Below, piece after piece: positions 1-11,035 of a stretch of 64,000 bases of DNA. How positions within the stretch are numbered: the first letter of the stretch is position 1; each line of letters opens with the position of its first letter. The position numbers were made by a program, and so were the translations under genes. This DNA is from Rhodosporidiobolus odoratus (taxonomy: Eukaryota > Basidiomycota > Microbotryomycetes > Sporidiobolales > Sporidiobolaceae). Where the stretch lies: contig JAOANU010000028.1 in NCBI GenBank assembly GCA_034387635.1, positions 102,272 to 166,271 of the forward strand, written 5' to 3'. The notes beneath the pieces were generated by a model. The model had not been told where the DNA came from. It saw only the letters and a list, made by a program, of their open reading frames with translations, and ran no database searches.

Positions 1-299
1 CAGCCGCCACCGCTCACGGTCTGGCCCCCGGTGTCGGACCGCGTCGACACCTCTGGCAATGGCATTGGGGATATGAGCGAGCGCGGATCCGCAACCCACA
101 GGACATGCCAGAACAGCTCGTTGTCCGACCAGCCAGGTTGGCTTGTGCCTCAGACCCCAAGCCTGATGGCACAATCGCCTTGGACGAACTGTTCAAGTTC
201 TCCCCCGAAGCCATTCAGGTCGCATTCCAGACGTCCGGCTTCATTGTTGTGTCGCGGGAATTGGGTTCGCAGGCGTGGAATGGTACTTCTCGCCCGTAG
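1..299 (+). CDS. possible 3' end of an unrecognised gene cut by the window edge
   Basis: One forward frame is open from the first bases to a TAG at 297-299, about 99 codons. It reads through a tryptophan-rich stretch (LWQWHWGYERARI) and then a segment around DELFKFSPEAIQ. No family is recognised. A possible acceptor (acccacag) at about 102-110 would mean only the last part is coding. It converges on the Smr-protein gene, whose stop is at 617. The call rests only on the open frame, so it may be chance in GC-rich DNA. Confidence 0.25.
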   Translation, partial: AATAHGLAPGVGPRRHLWQWHWGYERARIRNPQDMPEQLVVRPARLACASDPKPDGTIALDELFKFSPEAIQVAFQTSGFIVVSRELGSQAWNGTSRP

Positions 300-616
300 G
301 AGTGTGCGAGGGGCTGAACCTTGTGCGAAATTATCCCTCAGCAAACATGCCCAGTTCGAAATGGTCTTTCACTTGTTCCCGTTCCGTGCTGTGCCGTTTG
401 CTTGGAACGTGATCTAGAAGACAAGACTCGGTTAGATTGCGACGGAAAAGAAAGTGCGCTGCAAATCTACATACAACAACAAGGCTGACTCGGAAGAAGA
501 AAGCTTGTATGTACTCGGGCCGCTATAGTCACCGACTATGTATGTATGTATTCGTCCCCTGGAGTCTCGAATAACGTACTCCCCCTCTCCCTGTGCTATC
601 CAAGGAGGAGGAAAGA
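300..616. other. intergenic, 3' flanks
   Basis: This stretch separates the stop of the possible edge gene from the stop of the Smr gene on the other strand. No convincing coding frame is present. A short repeat of tatg units (atgtatgtatgta) lies near 538-550. Confidence 0.5.
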
Positions 617-2836
617 CTACCTAACTCCGATGATTTTGACAGCACCTCGTCCGGCTCCGTCTCCAACTCCACCTGCAACGAGAGGTCCATCGTCCCATCG
701 CCAGCGCCAACCCTCTTTGTCGAGATGGCGAGTGACGGCGGGGGCTAGGATGGCCCGGCCGCCGCGAGAGTGTCGGCCTACTCCGGTGATGATGCGGAGG
801 GGCGAGGGGGAGACGGCTGCGCCATGTTGCGGAAGGTTGACAAGGTAGCAAGACGGAAGATGAAAGGCGATCGTCAGCATTTCGAAGGAATGGCACAGAT
901 TATGGAAGACGACGCACTTCCTCGAGATCGTGCCCACCAGGCGTTACAGGCCTCGTCCACAACCGTCAAGGCTTGCGACAGGGTGAGACCATGAAGGTCG
1001 ACAACATCCTTCCCAGTGACGGCTCTGCGCAGAAAAAGCACAACCCGTGAGCACATACGAAGAGATTGACGAGCCGCAAGCGCGCCACGTACCTTCGCTC
1101 GCCAACTGTCCTCCTCGCCGCCTCCTCGACCCACCTCCTCCGTTCCCGCTCAAACATCCTGCCCTTCTCCGCCCAAACCGTCGCCCCACCCCTTTCCCCA
1201 ACCCCTCGCCCGTGACCTCTCTGAAACGCCTTAGCCGCTTCCCGGAACGCTTGATTCCGATTTGCTAGAGCTTCAGAAGCGAGACGGCGACAGTCTTCGG
1301 CAGAGTAGTTGCGAGAGGCGGAGAAGACGGGAGTGACGTAAGTGGTATTGGGATGATGCGAACTTGATGTAGGGAACGGTATCGTGGTAGTAGTTCCGCC
1401 GGGACTTTTTCGTCGAGAAGAGGCGACAGGCCTGAATCCATTCTGGGAAGGTTGCTTCTTGCCAACTTCGACGGTCCCATTCTCGTCTGGAGCGACGAGC
1501 ATACTCCACGCCAGATTCTTGCCCATACTCTTTTGCACATCCTGCACGAACGAATGAAAGTCGAGCGCATCCGAGACGTCGCCTTCGGTCGCGCAGAGGA
1601 GGGTCTCGAGCTCGTCTTCTTTCCCTGCTCCAGTCTTGGAGGCAAGGGAAGAAGCGGGGATGAGGGCTCGCAATTGCTCTTTCGCTTCGAGCGCGGCCGG
1701 TAGAGAGGGGAAGGGCCGTTCTTGGGCGAGTTGCGAGAGGAGAAGGGAGAGGGTGTGAGGGAGAGACGATTGGTGGGCGTAGTAGGTAGAGGTGACTCGC
1801 GAGTCGGGGACATGGAGAAGGTTCGACAAGTAGGAAGCGTGAGAAGAAATGGATGCCCAGGCGTTCGAGGTCGAGGGGGCAGTGAAAAGAGCAGACGCCG
1901 AGAGGTCGTTCGATCCGTTGCGAGAGTGAGATGCACCGTCCTTGGGGGCTGGCGCTGGAGAAGGGAGGTGAGGTGTCGAGGTCAGGGAGAAAGAGTTGGA
2001 GGCCTTCTGCGCCGCCTTGAACCGCCGCTTGTCTTGTTTGCTCTGTACCGTCTGATAGTCGACCTGCGGTGCTGGCGTGTGCCCCGCTGCAAGCTGCGCT
2101 TCTTCCTCTTCAATTTCCCGCACGATTTCCTGTGAGAGCAGCTCTTCGACGAGCTGCTCGAGGTCGACGGGAGGAGCGGGAGATCCATCGGCGTAGGGCG
2201 TGCCCTCTAGTCGAGACTCGAGGATGGAGAGCTCCATGTCGGGGAAGACGCTCGCGAGGAAAGCCAAAGGGTCGTCGCCAATCTCGGCGAATTCTTCTTC
2301 ATCCGGGAAAGGCGCCAAATCAACATACTCGTCCGGGACCTCCCAAACCAGTTTGCCCGCGCCCGTAGCGGCCGCGTCCTCCTCGCTCGTTACGCTGGCA
2401 ACGCTCTTTGCCCAGAAGTCCTGGCCGGCAGGTCGTTGTCGGCCGCTTTCACTGACGCTACCGGCATCCGCAGATCGACTCCCTTCCTCGCTCAACGAGC
2501 TGACTTCGAGCTGGCTGCCGAGTTCGCTGACACTGACGCCGGTGCTACCTGCGGGAGGACTGCTCGTGCGTTGTTCATCGGTGATCTCGAGAAGGTCCGG
2601 GTCGGTCTCAGCTTCTTTGGCGAGCGAGGTCAGGATGGTGCGGGCTGCTTGTTCGTCTGCCGGGGTGAAAGGGGTGGGGAAGTCGCTGAGGATAGCCAGG
2701 AGGAGGGCGGGATCGAGGGGAGGTGCGTATTCGGCCTGGGTAGACGATGGTCAAGGGTATGAGGTCAACGCGAAGGAAAGTAAAGCGATGAAGGTAGGCG
2801 GACCAGTAGCTGTTCATGTGTAGGTGTATCTCCCAT
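617..2836 (-). CDS. CUE / DUF1771 / Smr-domain protein
   Basis: Smr proteins are nucleic-acid-binding proteins or nucleases, and fungal members combine CUE (ubiquitin-binding), DUF1771 and Smr modules. The CUE-like segment (LASVFPDMELSILESRL) lies near 2250-2330. The DUF1771 helical segment (YSAEDCRRLASEALANRNQA) lies near 1200-1310. The Smr core follows, with DVVDLHGLTL in the second exon and the TGVGRHSRGG glycine loop in the last. Three introns are needed: 817-917 and 1025-1092 join the Smr exons in frame (G-T-V-S-P and R-A-V-T-G-K), and a third ends just before 2721. The start at 2836 is tentative because it needs a weak gtccgc donor; coding is secure from about 2721 downward. A single Smr copy at the C terminus is usual for eukaryotes. 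Length is about 500 residues. Confidence 0.85.
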
Positions 2837-2981
2837 GCTGATGTATCCGCTCAGCTTCTAAGGCTGTTCGAGCGAAGTTGGGGAATGATCGAGAAAGAGA
2901 AGTCCGGGATGAGGACAAGCAACGGCTTGACCTCGATCACCGTCGCACACCACCTCGACTAGCTCAGCAGCAATCGCAACT

Positions 2982-3455
2982 ATGTGCAAGCCCACGGTCG
3001 ACACTGTACGTCTTGCTCTCGTACTCGTCCACCCCTTCCTGATCCATTCCGAGTCGTTCATTCTCATCTCTGAACCCGTTGAGCCTCTTACATCCCACGG
3101 AACAGCCTGCTGACCTCTGTCTGGCTTGACAGAACTGCGGCAAGCGTACCTGGTACGCCCTCACCCCCTTATCCGGCTCCCTCGCATCAGTCTCCCTCCT
3201 TTCCCTCCTTTCCCTCCACTTCCCTCCTCCATCCTACCTGACCTCCGCCTACCACACCCCCAATGCCCCTGTCCGGCTTTAGCTACGTCCAGATACACAC
3301 GCCTGACCTTCTTTCGTCTCGCCAGGATCGGCTGCGGCCTTCACATCCCCACCGCCATGGCCGGCGTCAAGGACCAAGACGCGTGCAATTGCGGCCCCGA
3401 AGACCGCAAACCCATGCCCGCCTCTGAAGCACCGCCTTACGTTCCTTCGGAATGA
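2982..3455 (+). CDS. 57-residue cysteine-rich conserved fungal small protein
   Basis: Three exons (2982-3005, 3133-3152, 3326-3455) join in frame to a 57-residue protein starting MCKPTVDTNCGKRTWIGCG and ending PPYVPSE. The middle exon is only 20 nt. The pattern M-C-K, then C-G-K-x-T-W-x-G-C-G-x-H-x-P, then C-x-C-x-P resembles a small fungal family I recall with the same start and Cys/Trp/His spacing; its function is not known to me. Six residues could bind a metal (C2, C10, C18, H21 and the closing C-N-C pair). It is on the opposite strand from the Smr gene, with about 145 bp between starts, so they may share a promoter region. Confidence 0.7.
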
Positions 3456-3842
3456 TCGCGACCACAAAGACTCTACTCGTACGACGTCGAGGAGCATTAT
3501 GGGTTCGAGAGTCAGCGGTTGGGTGTTGTATGATCATCTTTTTGGAGAGGCAACAGAGATTCTATTCGCCTGGACAAGTAGGGCTTGCGAAGCCCGGTGT
3601 CATCTTTGCGCGCTCTAGTTCGACTCAAGCAGCTCTCTGGCGCACTGCGGCCGGATCATCCTGAAAACGAGAGAGTGGAGCTTGCCCCTGCGGGAGCGGG
3701 TCGCTTGCTTCGGTTCCCGCTGACTTGATCCTCTCGTAAACGAGCGCGGACGGGAGAGTCCCCCGAGAGGTACCCTGTACAATACACCAAACCAGACACC
3801 TGTACAACCTCGGCTCTCATCCCCTACAAGCTCAACCTCGAA
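3456..3842. other. intergenic between converging genes
   Basis: This stretch lies between the stop of the small Cys-rich gene and the stop of the AP-2 sigma gene. I see no conserved frame. It should hold the two 3' untranslated regions. Confidence 0.5.
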
Positions 3843-4673
3843 CTAAGCCAACCCTTCCAACTCCTCCAACCGTCTCAAGATGACCTCTTTACTCGTCTCC
3901 TCCACTTCGCCCGCGAGGAAGACCTCGTCGAGGATGGCGTAGACTTTGTAAAAGTTGAAAACGAGGTCGAGTTCGCAGACGTTGCCGAAAAAGGCGTCTG
4001 TGGGGCGAGAGGGTGGTTCGGAATGTAGGTGACAGGGTGCAGAGCACGGCGATGGGGCAAACGAGTAGAGCATTGGGTGAACGTGATGCGACGAGTATTG
4101 CGCGATCAGCGGAGACTTCGGTTGCAGGGTAGCGAACCGAGCGAGGCAGGAGAGAGAAGACGCACCTAACACCTCCACAAACAGATGAATCGCCTCTAGC
4201 CAGACCAGCTCATTGTCATTTGCGTCGACGCAGAAGGAGAAGAAGAGTCCGGCGTAGCGACGATAGACGAGTTTGTGGTTACGGAACTGTGACCGCAGGA
4301 AAACAGAGAAAAGTTCAGTATAGGCTCCAATCGATGTCGGCAGAGTATCGAGAGCAAGGGCAGCTCCGCTCAGAACCGAGACCAACGGCGCGCGACCAAG
4401 CTCGGTCGAGGCAGCAAAGAGACGGAGGGACCTCGACTGACCTCGACAAAGTTACTCTGATACTTCTGATCCCTCGGCGCAATCATCCGATGCACCTCAC
4501 CTCGTATCCGGATTTTCTCGTCGTCTTCATAGGGAACGTAAAACTTGGACAGGCGAGTTTTGCCTTGTCGATTCTGCGCAATTGGTGAGGGCAGGGAGTC
4601 AGTGGAGTGGAGATGAGAGGAAGTGGGGGAAATGAGAAGGCGAACGGACTTGGACTAGGATGAAGCGGATCAT
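3843..4673 (-). CDS. APS2: AP-2 complex sigma subunit (clathrin adaptor)
   Basis: The small sigma subunit of the AP-2 adaptor takes part in clathrin-mediated endocytosis at the plasma membrane. Four exons (4650-4673, 4442-4573, 4166-4286, 3843-3997) give 143 residues, against about 142 for the family. The start reads [20 protein letters not shown]. Conserved blocks follow: [50 protein letters not shown] and [26 protein letters not shown] and [14 protein letters not shown] point to AP-2 sigma rather than AP-1 or AP-3. The first exon codes only eight residues and uses a gtccgt donor. It is divergent from the M3 peptidase gene. Confidence 0.95.
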
Positions 4674-5073
4674 GGCGCAGCGAGAGACGAATACTCTTCA
4701 GAGTAGCTGGCGGCTCAAGGTGCTTGGAGTGAGAAGAAGGTGGGGGGAAGAAGCGGAATGGGTTGAGGGATCCGGAACGTCGAGACCGGGGTATCTGTGG
4801 GTCTCAGATCAGCTCTCGTAGGCTATATACGAGGAGGCACGAGAGTACTGACAGCTTGTGCCTGTGTTGGCGAGTTTGGCTGATCTAGCAGCTCCACGCC
4901 GAAGCGACGGCAACTATTCCTCCTCAATGTGCCGTGGTCGACGGCACTGTAGAGAACCGTGTAGATCTCTGGAGGTGGATGTAGCCAGCGATGTACTAGC
5001 CAAGAGCTGTAGTTACAAAGAAGTTGAAGTTGTGGAGGAAGACGACGAGGAGATGAAAGTGGGTTGACCCTCG
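4674..5073. promoter_or_regulatory. divergent promoter region, APS2 / M3 peptidase
   Basis: About 400 bp separate two start codons that point away from each other, so both promoters should lie here. No TATA box or named operator could be assigned by eye. Confidence 0.45.
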
Positions 5074-8000
5074 ATGCTCTCCTGGACCCGCTCAAAGCTG
5101 ATAAAGCCACGAACTGCTAGCAGAAGACTACTCACCCCTATCAAACTCGCTCAACCACTCCGCCATCGATCGCTCGTCTCGCTCACTCCTCCCGCTGACT
5201 TTCCCCTCCGAGTCTCTGCCGCTTCCCGCGCCACTTCCCGAACCTCCAACACCTCTGTACATCTCCGCAGCCTCTCCAGCATGGCCGCAACTCCCTCAGG
5301 CAGCAGTTATCCTCAACCGCCAGTCCGCCCTCCCGCATGGGCAACCTTCACTCCTTCCATCATCTCGTCGACTACCGCTGCAACTATCAAGACCTCCACT
5401 GCCCTCCTCGACTCTCTCGCCGCAGTGCCGAAAGACCAGCGCACCTTTGAGTCCGTAGTCCGCCCTTACGCCCTCCGAATGGGCGAAGCAGACAAGGAAC
5501 TCGAACCCTTGCTGTTCATGTCGTATGTCTCGACCGACAAGGAGGTCAGGGATGCTGCACTCGAAGCCGACAAGCAGGTCAACGAGTGGTCCCTCGACGC
5601 TACCACCAGGGTGGACGTATACGAGGCACTGCTCGATGCCGAACAGCATACGCAAGAGAACAAGGTGCAGCTCAGTGCGGAGCAGAAGAGGCTCATGGAC
5701 AGGTTGATACTCGAAAGGAAGCGTAATGGACTTGGTCTGAGCGAGGAGAAGAGGAAGGAATACCTCGACGTACGTTTGCCAGTCCTCCGTCTTGGCCTTT
5801 CTTTCCACAGCCCCTGTGTGCGCTGACCTGTCTCGTATGTCTCTGCTACCACAGATCAAGAAGGCCATAGTCAACAAAGAGACTGATTTCCAACAAGTCT
5901 GCAACGAGGAGAACGGATTCTTGCTCTTTACCCGCGAGGTTCGTTTCTCTTTGCACTTGCTTGCGTGGACCTTCTCAAACTCGTCCCCTGTCTTTGCCCC
6001 TTCTTCTTGCACCGCCGACTACAGGAGCTTGACGGCGTGCCTGAAGATGTCATTGCTGGGTTCCCCGAGGTGGATGGCAAGCGAATCAAGATGACACACA
6101 AGACGCCCGACTATGTCCCGGTGATGTGAGCACCCGTCGACATCCTGCTTGGCATTTCAACTGACCCATACGTGCACTCGCAGTAACTATGCACACTCTC
6201 CCGAGACTCGCAAGCGCGCCGTTCTCTCCTACGAAGGCAAGACAATGCAGAACGCTCCGCTGCTTAAGGAGATCGTCGAACTCCGCCATAAAGCTGCACA
6301 GCTGCTCGGGTACGAGTCGCACGCTGCTTGGACTCTTGAGGTACGCTACTCTCTATCAAGGCCGCTGGCAGCATCGCTAACCCACGCCAACACAGGTCAA
6401 GATGGCCAAGACGCCTTTGGAGGTTGACGCCTTCCTCGCCGACCTCGAGGATAAGCTTCGCCCCCTCGGTTTGGAGGAGCGCAAAAAGCTGTTGGCGTTG
6501 AAGAAGGAGGAGCACGAGAAGAGGGGATGGGAGGTCGACGACGAGTTTTACCTGTGGGATTACCGGTACCTTTTGCTCGCCCCATTCTTCTTCTTCTGCC
6601 GTGTCTTCGACTCATGCCATTCACTCTATAGCTACTACGACCGCCTCTTCACTGAACGCCACCTGACCCTCGACCAAAACGTAGTCAAGGAGTACTTCCC
6701 CGTCACGCACGTCGTCCCCGCCGTCCTACAGATCTACAAAGAACTCCTCGGCGTCGAACTGGTCAAGGTACCGCGAACGGAGGAAGCCGGTGGAGTCACT
6801 TGGCACGAGGGTGAATGCCCGTTCATTCTTTCTTTTCCTCTCGGCGAGGAAGCTGATGTGTGTGTCCTGGATTCCATCAGAGGCCGACATGTTTGCCGTT
6901 TGGGAGTCGGGCCGTGCTGGGCAAGGCGAGGACGCGTTCCTTGGCTACATGCACCTCGACCTGTTCCCGCGCGAGAACAAGTATGGTCACGCTGCAGTTG
7001 TGAGTCATCAGTCTCATCCAATACCTTTTGCGGTTGTCTGACGATTCGCGAATTGGCAGTGGGGTCTCATCCCGGGCTGGACCGGGGAGAAGGGCGAGAG
7101 GAAGTACCCCGTCGTCTCGTGCGTTCGCATCCTTTCTTTCTTACTGAATTTCCGAGCCCAGGTAGCTGATTCTTTCGCTCCGTTTTCTCCAGCATGGTGG
7201 CCAACCTCGCCAAGCCTACACCCGGAAAGTCAGCTACGCTCAAGCACGACGACCTCGTCACGCTCCTTCACGAGATGGGCCATGCCTACCACGGTCTGCT
7301 TAGCAAAACCGAATTCTCCAAGTTCCACGGCACGGCAGTCAGCCGTGACTTCGTATGTCTTTCTCCCTTCGCCCCCGACTTCCCCTAATGGCATGGTCTG
7401 ACTCACATGTTGCTCCGCAGGTCGAAGCCCCGTCCCAAATGCTGGAGAACTGGGGCTGGACTCGGGAACAGCTCAAATCGCTCTCTTCGCACGAGAAGAC
7501 GGGCGAACAACTCCCGGACGACTTGATTGAGAAACTCATAGCTTCGAGGAAGATCAATCAGGGTCTTTTCAACTTGAGGCAGTTGTTCTTCGTGCGGTCG
7601 TTTCCCCTTCCATGCCGGTTTTCACCGCGCGTGCGCTGACTATTTTCTGGGATTCCTCTCGCGCTGAAAAACAGGGCAAGTACGACATGCTCCTTCACAC
7701 TACCAAACACGACCTGTCGGCAGACGAGATGAGCAAGCTATGGTGTGACTTGAGGGAGAAGACGAGTTTGGTCACCATCGGGAAGGACGTTGTCGGCGGG
7801 CAGAGCGGGTTTGCGCACATTGCGGGAGGATACTCGGCAGGCTGTACGCTCGCCTTCTTTCTGTCCTCCTGCCTGCTAGGCCTGCTTACCATTTCCCTTT
7901 CCATCTCCTTGGCACTTGCCGCGCTTGTTTGACCGCCCCACACCCATCCCACCCGCCTCACTATTTGCAGACTACGGCTACCTCTACTCGCAAGTCTTCT

Positions 8001-8323
8001 CGGCCGACATGTTCGCTACCGTGTTCGAGAAGGACCCGATGAACCCAGATGCGGGAAGGAGGTATAGGGAGAAGATCCTGCAAGTGGGCGGAAGTCGGTA
8101 CGTCTCTCCTGAAACCCGTTTTGCCATTCTTTCCTCGTGAGGTTTGCGAGGATCGACTCGGCTTGATCTGGGCGAATATGGTAGAGACGCTCTTGCGGCT
8201 TTTTCCTTTTACTGATCTTGACGCCCCTGGCCTTTGTAATGCAGGGATGAGATGGATTCGCTCGTTGACTTCCTCGGCCGCAAGCCTAACAACGAGGCGT
8301 TCCTCAAGTCTTTACTCGGGTAA
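5074..8323 (+). CDS. M3A zinc oligopeptidase (saccharolysin/thimet type)
   Basis: This is a metallopeptidase that degrades short peptides in the cytosol and mitochondrial intermembrane space. The zinc motif HEMGH lies at about 7270-7284 in TLLHEMGHAYHG. The third ligand Glu lies in DFVEAPSQMLENW, just after an intron, which is the family layout. About twelve short introns split the gene; typical joins are LWDYR-YYDRLF, WHE-EADMFAVW and VSRDF-VEAPSQ. The protein ends DFLGRKPNNEAFLKSLLG. Length is near 700 residues, as expected. The N terminus to about residue 69 is rich in Arg, Ser and Leu and poor in acidic residues, like a mitochondrial presequence. A second in-frame ATG at 5281 (MAATPSGSSY) matches where the cytosolic form would begin. 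Confidence 0.93.
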
Positions 8324-8777
8324 AGACGGGTGAGTCAGGGTGTACACATACAGCAGCAAGCAGCAGCAGCAACAATACTCGCAATACAGCAACTTTTGCA
8401 ACTCCCGACCGACCTGCTGGATTGCCCAAGTTCAGCTTGGTGCCGCCAATCTTCGCTTGCACCCACCGCTACTCGTGCTGCGAGGGCATATTGGAGCGTC
8501 CCAACTTCTGATTTCGTCTTCCGATCGAACCTCGCATCCTCACCTCCTGTCCCCAGCTAACTTTGGTGGATTTTCGCGCTGATTTTCTCCGGATGCACCT
8601 GCAACGGAGTCGTTGAGGTGCCCTGTGTGACGCAGCAAGACGTGGACAAGGCGCCGGGAATACACTAAACCCCTCTCTACCGGCTGCCGCACCGCACACA
8701 AGCTTATTCACCTTCGCCCTATCCACCCCGCCCAACTTCATTCGTCCTATCTCTCAAGTTCTCACATCCCCATCCGG
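8324..8777. other. intergenic; short CAG/CAA run
   Basis: This is the 3' flank of the peptidase gene and the 5' flank of the dsRBD gene. An imperfect CAG/CAA run lies at about 8351-8373. No coding frame with recognisable content is present. Confidence 0.45.
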
Positions 8778-9105
8778 ATGTCCGCCCTCACCCACTTCAA
8801 CGCTATCGGCGCCCTCTACGAGTGGATGCAAAAGCTCCCGTCTCACCGGACGATCGATCATACATTCACCGGCGCCGGCGCCGATCATATGCCCGTCTTT
8901 ACTTGCACTACCACCGTTACTGCGTTGGGCAACTCGACTGAGCATGTCGCTATTGGACCTAACAAGAAGGAGGCGAAGCAGAAGCACGTTTTCCTCTCTT
9001 TGCATGCGTCGCGCAGGGCGTGCGCCCACGGGCTTTGATGTTGATCTGACGCTCGACTGATACAGGTCTGCCTTGGAGGCGTGCCTTGCGCTGGGTCTTA
9101 TTTGA
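8778..9105 (+). CDS. small stand-alone double-stranded-RNA-binding protein
   Basis: Two exons (8778-9019, 9066-9105) give about 93 residues. Nearly the whole protein is one dsRBD-like fold: the first helix (NAIGALYEWMQKLP), beta strands (PVFTCTTTVTALG, STEHVAIG), then the RNA-binding loop and last helix (GPNKKEAKQKH ... SALEACLALGLI). The second exon is needed to complete the helix. The intron (gtgcgc donor, gatacag acceptor) keeps an unusual insert, VFLSLHASRRA, between the KKEAKQK signature and the helix; another splice choice could remove it. The next gene on the same strand, 566 bp downstream, is an RNase III-like protein, so the two may act together, but that is inference from position. 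Confidence 0.72.
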
Positions 9106-9670
9106 TTGCCGTCGGTAGGCTTTCCACCGATGCATAGTGCACAAGGCTAACCCGACTTGCTTTGACCACAGTCCGACCCTTCTCGCTCTGCACGCCGAGT
9201 GTCCCGCCGTCGTATGTCCCTTGATCGCACGCATCGCCGAGCTGACGAGCTGTGACGGTGTGCGGCGCGGCGGTAGGCGGCTTATTACGAGAGGGTGTCG
9301 AGTCGCAGCAGAGTAGGTGGCAGATTGCAAAGAGCCTTCTGTTTTCTCTCGCGCCGCAGGCCGCATGACTGGCAAGTCGGCTTTCTTTAGATGGTTTCTC
9401 CTGGTGTGTCTGCGGTCGCAGAAGCGGACCCACTGGCTCGCATGGTCCGTAGCTGCCGAGGGGAGAATTGAATGGCCAGTTAGCTCCTTCTCTTCCCATG
9501 ACTCCGTCATGCTATGCTTGTGGCACTCTGCACGGCCACCTGTCAAGCTCCTAGAAGGCTATGCAAGCCCGGATAAGCTCGTGCGGATCCCGCTCGGCAA
9601 TCTCTCACCTCCCTTCTCCTCATCTCGCTCTCTCCCTCTCAAGCACCCGTCGATCTCCACCGTTCGCAGC
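9106..9670. other. intergenic between dsRBD gene and RNase III-like gene
   Basis: This 565 bp stretch lies between two genes on the same strand. An open frame runs into the RNase III gene from 9317, but its residues have no domain character, so the start at 9671 was preferred. A CT-rich segment just before the start suggests a promoter or leader. Confidence 0.4.
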
Positions 9671-10786
9671 ATGACCAGCAAGACAGCTCCATTAGATGCC
9701 GCACGAGTATATCTCCAGCGTACTATACCCACCATGCCGTTGCCGACTGTACCACGGCTCAGTTCGCCGTTATTCCTGACGCACACTTCACACGCGGGAG
9801 CGTCTCATTATGCTTTTGAGCTGCCGGAAGGGGAGGAGGCCATGGACTATGAGCGGCTGGAGGTACCTATCTTCCGCTTTGTATCGAAGCCGGAACAAGC
9901 TGACCTCGCTCTCTGATACAGCATGTCGGTGACGCTTTATTGGGTGCAGAGGTGACCCTGCTGATTCACGAGCGGTACCCTCGTCTAACTGTAGGAGCTC
10001 GAACGGTCCGTTCTGAACCGTCCCGCACCCTACTACCTCGCGCTGCTCACCCTTTTTTCCCGTCTTTTCCAGGCCATCAAGTCAGCCCTCGTCTCCAACA
10101 CCACGCTCTCCCTCCTCTCTGTCTCCCTCCACTTCCCGGAACAGATTCTCGCCTCCCAAGCCCAACTCTGGAACACCCGCAACAATCCCGGCATTCAAGC
10201 CTGCGTGTTCGAAGCTTTCCTCGCTCAGCTCGATATGGAGCACGGTCATGCGGCGGTCAGGGCATTCTTGCGAGCGATCTATGAGCAGCTGCTACCCGAG
10301 GTGGTCAGTGTTATGCGGCCTTTCTACTCGGGGCAGGCGGAGGCAAATGCGCCCGGAAGGAACTGGATTGGTACGCACACTCCGTTCCTTTCAATATCCT
10401 GCAGTGCTGACTGCAACTCTCGCGTTTCTTGACATACCTCCCACTATTCTGCTCGTCATCCGCGCCGCGACTTGATTTTGCAGGCTCATTGATGGAATGG
10501 CAGGCAGAAAAGGGTTTCGCCGCTGGTCGGACAGTCGAGTTCGGTCCAAATCAACAGTCTCTCGAAGGGGCACAAGGGCTGTGGACCGTCAACTGCACGG
10601 TCGCTGACGGGAGTAAGCCAGAGCTGGCCCAGCCTCGGACGTTTGGTGGGTCAGCGTCGAAGGCTGCAAAGGCAAAAATGGAGTGCGTTTCTCGTCCTGC
10701 CGCCCTTGGTGGCAGATCCGCGCTTACTTTTCCCTGATCTCCGCAGTGCGGCATATGAGGCGTGCAAGTGGGTCGGTATCGCTTGA
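9671..10786 (+). CDS. RNase III-like protein with C-terminal dsRBD
   Basis: Five exons (9671-9862, 9922-10005, 10073-10370, 10484-10682, 10747-10786) give 270 residues. The RNase III signature RLE-HVGDALLGAE spans the first exon junction at residues 62-74. The second signature is QACVFEAFLAQLDMEHG (134-150). A dsRBD-like C terminus follows, with WTVNCTV then SKAAKAKMDAAYEACKWVG. RNase III enzymes cleave double-stranded RNA using four acidic residues. E64, D68 and E139 are present, but the Asp expected three residues before E139 is Cys136, so cleavage activity is doubtful. It could be an active divergent enzyme, a structural RNase III-fold protein such as a mitochondrial ribosomal one, or an RNA-binding relative. 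The gene lies directly downstream of a dsRBD-only gene. Confidence 0.8.
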
Positions 10787-11035
10787 GCTCAAAACGGCCT
10801 AAGGTACGTACAACTTCCAGCGACTGGTCGCATACTCTTCGCCCCGTCGCTCTGATCGCATGCTCTCTGCAGTGCCATCTCATCGTGCATTACACTATGG
10901 TACTCTCCTGTGGTCATACCCCTCTCTCACCATACTTTTCACGGCCGATATCGGTCCTCTGTACCTTAAGCGGCAGACTGCATTGATTATTTACAGGGCT
11001 AAACTCCGGAAACCTCACTCTTCGCGACCGTGTCC

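Noticed and set aside
9317..9670. N-terminal extension of the RNase III-like protein
   Set aside because: The frame is open, but the residues look random. The ATG at 9671 gives a normal protein start close to the RNase III domain.
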